Source: Muribaculaceae bacterium (lineage in GTDB: Bacteria; Bacteroidota; Bacteroidia; Bacteroidales; Muribaculaceae). From it: a stretch of DNA of 32,050 nucleotides. This document shows positions 28,880 through 32,050 of the stretch, in pieces. How positions within the stretch are numbered: position 1 is the stretch's first letter; every line of letters begins with the position of its first letter. Both the position numbers and the translations under genes were made by a program. Below the pieces are notes generated by a model. That model did not search any database. It was not told where the DNA came from and saw nothing but the letters and a program-made list of their open reading frames with translations. Location of the stretch: NCBI GenBank assembly GCA_029052265.1, contig JAIDJJ010000217.1, positions 1-32,050 on the forward strand, written 5' to 3'.

Positions 28880-29761
28880 TCAGGCTTTTGTTGAATTGAT
28901 TATGGCTGCCACATCTTTCTCTGTGCCGTTGAATGGTCCGGTGTGCGCGAGCTTGATAGTGCACATTGCCGCAGCAAATTTTCCGGCTTCAACATAGCCG
29001 GCACCGCGACTTCGGCTGTAGAGGTAGCCCGCCATATAAGTGTCGCCGCAACCTGTGGCATCAACAACTTCCGAGGTGGGATAAGCCGGAATATCGTAGA
29101 AGACACCGTCTGCATATATTAATGAACCACGGTCACCAAGTGTGAGAAGAACTTCTTTGCATCCCCATTCCGCGAGCATACGTGCGGCTTCGCGCGGGTC
29201 GGCAGTGCCGGTGAGAGTTTCCATCTCCTTTTCATTAGCCTTGAGTATGTCGATATGCTGTAAGGCTTCTTTTTTGTCAGACCAGTCTATTGCATGTACC
29301 TGTTCGCCCCTCACTTCTCTCAGATAACCTTGTGCATCTACTGAAACTATCCCTTTTTGGGAAAGAAGTTTCAATGCGTCAAGAGAGAAATCGTCTGCCA
29401 AAAGAGTGCCGAGATGAAAAATCTTTGCTTCGGCGTTCTGAAGATTGTCGACAGTAAACGGATCGGCTTTTGCCAATACCCGCTGAGTGCGGTCGTTGGG
29501 GTTCGCTCCGTATTTGTTCTCAAAAAATACAGAGCGCCGGCTTGGTATCACGTCAACAACTATGCCTCTTGCCCTGATGTCTTCTACAGCTTGCATTTCG
29601 TCAGGTCCGACTGATGTGAGCAGTTTAAACCTGGAATGATCAAGATTTGCCAATGCATGTGCCACATAGAATGCAGTGCCTCCGGGCATGTAGGTTTCAA
29701 GACGTGGGGTGATTATTTTGTCAAGTGTTATGTGTCCGATACAACAGATATCCGGTGTCAT
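28880..29761 (-). CDS. PfkB family carbohydrate kinase
   Basis: MPGGTAFYVAHALANL and C-terminal VVDATGCGDTYMAGYLYSR (PfkB signature 2 like). Confidence 0.93.
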   Translation of the reverse strand: MTPDICCIGHITLDKIITPRLETYMPGGTAFYVAHALANLDHSRFKLLTSVGPDEMQAVEDIRARGIVVDVIPSRRSVFFENKYGANPNDRTQRVLAKADPFTVDNLQNAEAKIFHLGTLLADDFSLDALKLLSQKGIVSVDAQGYLREVRGEQVHAIDWSDKKEALQHIDILKANEKEMETLTGTADPREAARMLAEWGCKEVLLTLGDRGSLIYADGVFYDIPAYPTSEVVDATGCGDTYMAGYLYSRSRGAGYVEAGKFAAAMCTIKLAHTGPFNGTEKDVAAIINSTKA

Positions 29762-29767
29762 GATGAT

Positions 29768-31009
29768 TTAGTTTTTGAATTTGCCGCGCATTGCGGGTAT
29801 TGCATAAAATAGTACGGCACAATATGCCAAAGTCGGGACGATGAAGGAGGTCGACATGTTTGTCATACCTGCTACCCAACCCATAAGGAATGTACCGACG
29901 GCTCCTCCGAGTGGAGTCATCATGAGGAAAGAGGAAGCTATCTTGGTTGCGGAAGCACATCCGCTGATGGTGATTGCGAATATGGTAGGGAACATTATGG
30001 CTTCAAAAGCGTAGCACATGAACAGTCCTATCCTTGAGAGCAAACCGAGATCAAGTGTTACCAGCGCAGCCCCGATCACTGTCATCACAGCGCAGAATGC
30101 GAGAACTTTTTCAGCTTTTATATAGTTCATTATAGCGCTTCCCGCCACCCGGGCAAGAAGGAAAAGCCCCAGGGCTCCGAAAGAAAGAGCCCATGTCGCT
30201 GTTATTTTATCCATCCACCCATCTTCGGTGACATAATTGATAAACAGACTATTGATTGCGATTTCAGCTATTTCGTAACAGAAAAGGGCGAGCACTCCGC
30301 ATTTGAATCTGTTTGAACTCCACAGCCATTTTATGTTTCCACCAAGTGTGCGCTTTTCATTTGCCCCCGGGGCATCAGATTCATTCTTTATTTCCGGAAG
30401 TTTGACACGTGTGAATAAGAAAGCCACGAGGAGGACTATACATCCCATTATTGCATATGGGAGTGCCACTGAGCTTTCACCGTCGCCTGAGAACAGGAAG
30501 CCGCCCACGAGCACGGGCCCGAGGATGCATCCGAGTCCGTTGAATGATTGGGAGAGGTTAAGGCGGCTTGCAGCTTTTGCCGGGTCTCCAAGTTCAGCAG
30601 CATATGGATTGGCGGCGGTTTCAAGTACGGCAAGACCACATCCTATGATGAACAACGGGGCGAGGAAGAAACCGAAAGCCCCGATCATGTCTCCGGGGAT
30701 AAAAGCAAGAGCTCCGAGTCCGAATAGCAGTAGTCCGAACACTACGCCTCTGCGGTAACCATATTTTGTAATGAATATACCGGCGGGGAGGGCCATAAGG
30801 GCATAAGCCACATATGTGGATGCTTGCACCATAGTTGACTGGGCGACAGAGATCTCCATTGATTCCTGAAAATGCTTGTTGAGCACATCAAGTATGGAGC
30901 GGGCGAACCCCCACATGAAGAATAGGGACGTGATGAGGATAAAAGGCAGGAGATATGGGTTGGCGCCATTAGTGGAAGTCTTGGACGCCGTACATAAATT
31001 TGGTGTCAT
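29768..31009 (-). CDS. FucP-type sugar MFS transporter
   Basis: 12-TM MFS; ILITSLFFMWGFARSILDVLNKHFQ and CGLAVLETAANPYAAELGDPAKAASRLNLSQSFNGLG are typical of the FucP/GluP family. Confidence 0.92.
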   Translation of the reverse strand: MTPNLCTASKTSTNGANPYLLPFILITSLFFMWGFARSILDVLNKHFQESMEISVAQSTMVQASTYVAYALMALPAGIFITKYGYRRGVVFGLLLFGLGALAFIPGDMIGAFGFFLAPLFIIGCGLAVLETAANPYAAELGDPAKAASRLNLSQSFNGLGCILGPVLVGGFLFSGDGESSVALPYAIMGCIVLLVAFLFTRVKLPEIKNESDAPGANEKRTLGGNIKWLWSSNRFKCGVLALFCYEIAEIAINSLFINYVTEDGWMDKITATWALSFGALGLFLLARVAGSAIMNYIKAEKVLAFCAVMTVIGAALVTLDLGLLSRIGLFMCYAFEAIMFPTIFAITISGCASATKIASSFLMMTPLGGAVGTFLMGWVAGMTNMSTSFIVPTLAYCAVLFYAIPAMRGKFKN

Positions 31010-31063
31010 GTCTGGTTAATAAAACAGTCGGGAAAAATACCCGCACAAGATTAGTTCGAGTTG

Positions 31064-31095
31064 CAAAAGTAATCAATATTCCCCAAATAATCAAA
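31064..31095 (-). promoter_or_regulatory. Bacteroidetes-type promoter for the MFS-PfkB operon
   Basis: Minus strand TTTG - 20 nt - TACTTTTG (-33/-7). Confidence 0.55.
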
Positions 31096-31120
31096 TAAAT
31101 CATTGACTCTGATAGTTGGG

Positions 31121-31232
31121 ATTAGGGGCATGGCGTTTCTCCGAAACGCCACGTGCAGAATGCATAAGGTAATTTTAGAAGTTAGTATTTTCGTTTGAGG
31201 GGGCGTCTCGGAGAGACGCCCTGTCCCTATTA
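31121..31232. repeat. REP doublet (BIME-like): two inverted REP copies separated by about 50 nt
   Basis: Plus-strand attaggggcatGGCGTTTCtcCGAAACGCC (31121-31150) and minus-strand aatagggacagGGCGTCTCtcCGAGACGCC (about 31202-31231) are the same ~30-nt element in opposite orientation. Confidence 0.85.
31123..31199. repeat. Direct repeat copy 1 (77 bp, identical to 31974-32050)
   Basis: taggggcatggcgtttctccgaaacgccacgtgcagaatgcataaggtaattttagaagttagtattttcgtttgag occurs at both positions. Confidence 0.97.
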
Positions 31233-31873
31233 GACGCGCTGTTCCGGTTTTCAAATTCAAAGCCACCTAAAGAGTAGTCTTCGGGTTTCAAATGAAGTGG
31301 GTTTCTGCGGATATAGTCCACGCAATTTCTATAGTGTTCATTATTTCTAATGATTCTGTCAAAAGGCTCGGATTGCCAAAGGCAACCGCTTCTCCCGGTC
31401 AGTTTGTTGATTTTTCGTGTCGTAAATCTGATGAATGATTTAAAGATACTTTTAACAGTGTGATCTTCTAATGGAATAATCAGAGCATGTAAATGATTTG
31501 GCATTATAACGTATGCAGTGATGATGTACCTTTCGTTGTCGAAATGTTCAAGAGAATCAACTGCTATCCTGCGTATTTCAGGATTCCCAAGAATACAGCT
31601 GCCGTAGCCGATATCCGAGAAGTTTTCCATAGCTGCATTAATCGTTTTATGATACAACTTTTTGATCTCTTCATTCCATGGTTGGGGGTATAGTTTTATA
31701 AATGCATCTTTTTTTGAGGTGTATTCTTTTAAAACAGTTTGAGGCATTGAATCCGCTAACCGTAATGTGACGAACTGAACTTTTCCAGCTTGTTCCCAAT
31801 GAGGAAGGTTTTTCCTGAATATATTTATATCCATATTCCTGTCAAGAAATATTTCGGAGTTTTCAAGTTCCAT
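31175..31873 (-). CDS. REP-associated tyrosine transposase (RAYT, Y1/IS200-like Transposase_17)
   Basis: HUH motif in YVIMPNHLHALIIP, catalytic-Tyr context YRNCVDYIRRNPLHL, and CLWQSEPFDRIIRN; flanked by REP-containing repeats. Confidence 0.93.
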   Translation of the reverse strand: MELENSEIFLDRNMDINIFRKNLPHWEQAGKVQFVTLRLADSMPQTVLKEYTSKKDAFIKLYPQPWNEEIKKLYHKTINAAMENFSDIGYGSCILGNPEIRRIAVDSLEHFDNERYIITAYVIMPNHLHALIIPLEDHTVKSIFKSFIRFTTRKINKLTGRSGCLWQSEPFDRIIRNNEHYRNCVDYIRRNPLHLKPEDYSLGGFEFENRNSASNRDRASLRDAPSNENTNF

Positions 31874-31973
31874 ATTATTAATGGATTATAAGGTTTTATT
31901 TATTATGTGCTAAAAGTATAAATTAATTTTAGATAAAGCAAGCTTTTACTGAATTTTGTAAAAAAAAATTTAA

Positions 31974-32050
31974 TAGGGGCATGGCGTTTCTCCGAAACGC
32001 CACGTGCAGAATGCATAAGGTAATTTTAGAAGTTAGTATTTTCGTTTGAG
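31974..32050. repeat. Direct repeat copy 2 (77 bp visible, cut by the window end)
   Basis: Identical to 31123-31199, offset 851 nt; contains the REP hairpin GGCGTTTCtcCGAAACGCC. Confidence 0.97.

Noticed and set aside
31029-31043. Small hairpin cggg-aaaaata-cccg upstream of the MFS gene
   Set aside because: Only a 4-bp stem; too weak to call a regulatory structure.
1-32050. CRISPR array, prophage, toxin-antitoxin or defence island
   Set aside because: No regularly spaced repeats, Cas, phage structural or recognised defence genes are visible in the window; the only mobile signatures are the RAYT/REP unit and the MITE-like element.

Overview
The window is a chromosomal segment from a member of the Bacteroidales (possibly Muribaculaceae, judged only from protein flavour and gene order). 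From left to right it contains: (1) a SusC (C-terminal part)/SusD pair followed by an exported M14 metallopeptidase, a GltS-type glutamate symporter and an exported Cys Ntn-hydrolase; (2) a cell-envelope cluster DUF6242-like / DUF6089-like / uppS / bamA / skp / skp / murI; (3) a small TPR-like protein, then a minus-strand block of PPTase, gldE-like, AddA-type helicase-nuclease, SUI1/YciH-like factor, porin-like protein and a TlpA-like protein; (4) pnp with an Arg-rich tail and an uncharacterised membrane protein; (5) a minus-strand PfkB kinase and FucP-type MFS transporter; (6) a RAYT (REP-associated Y1 transposase) gene bracketed by long direct repeats that carry REP-like hairpins. The most interesting non-coding structures are the RAYT/REP unit at the right end, where one REP forms the 3' end of the RAYT coding sequence, a ~161-bp quasi-palindromic MITE-like element wedged between two convergent genes, and a perfect 40-bp palindrome at 24221-24260. 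No rRNA, tRNA, CRISPR array or prophage was recognised.
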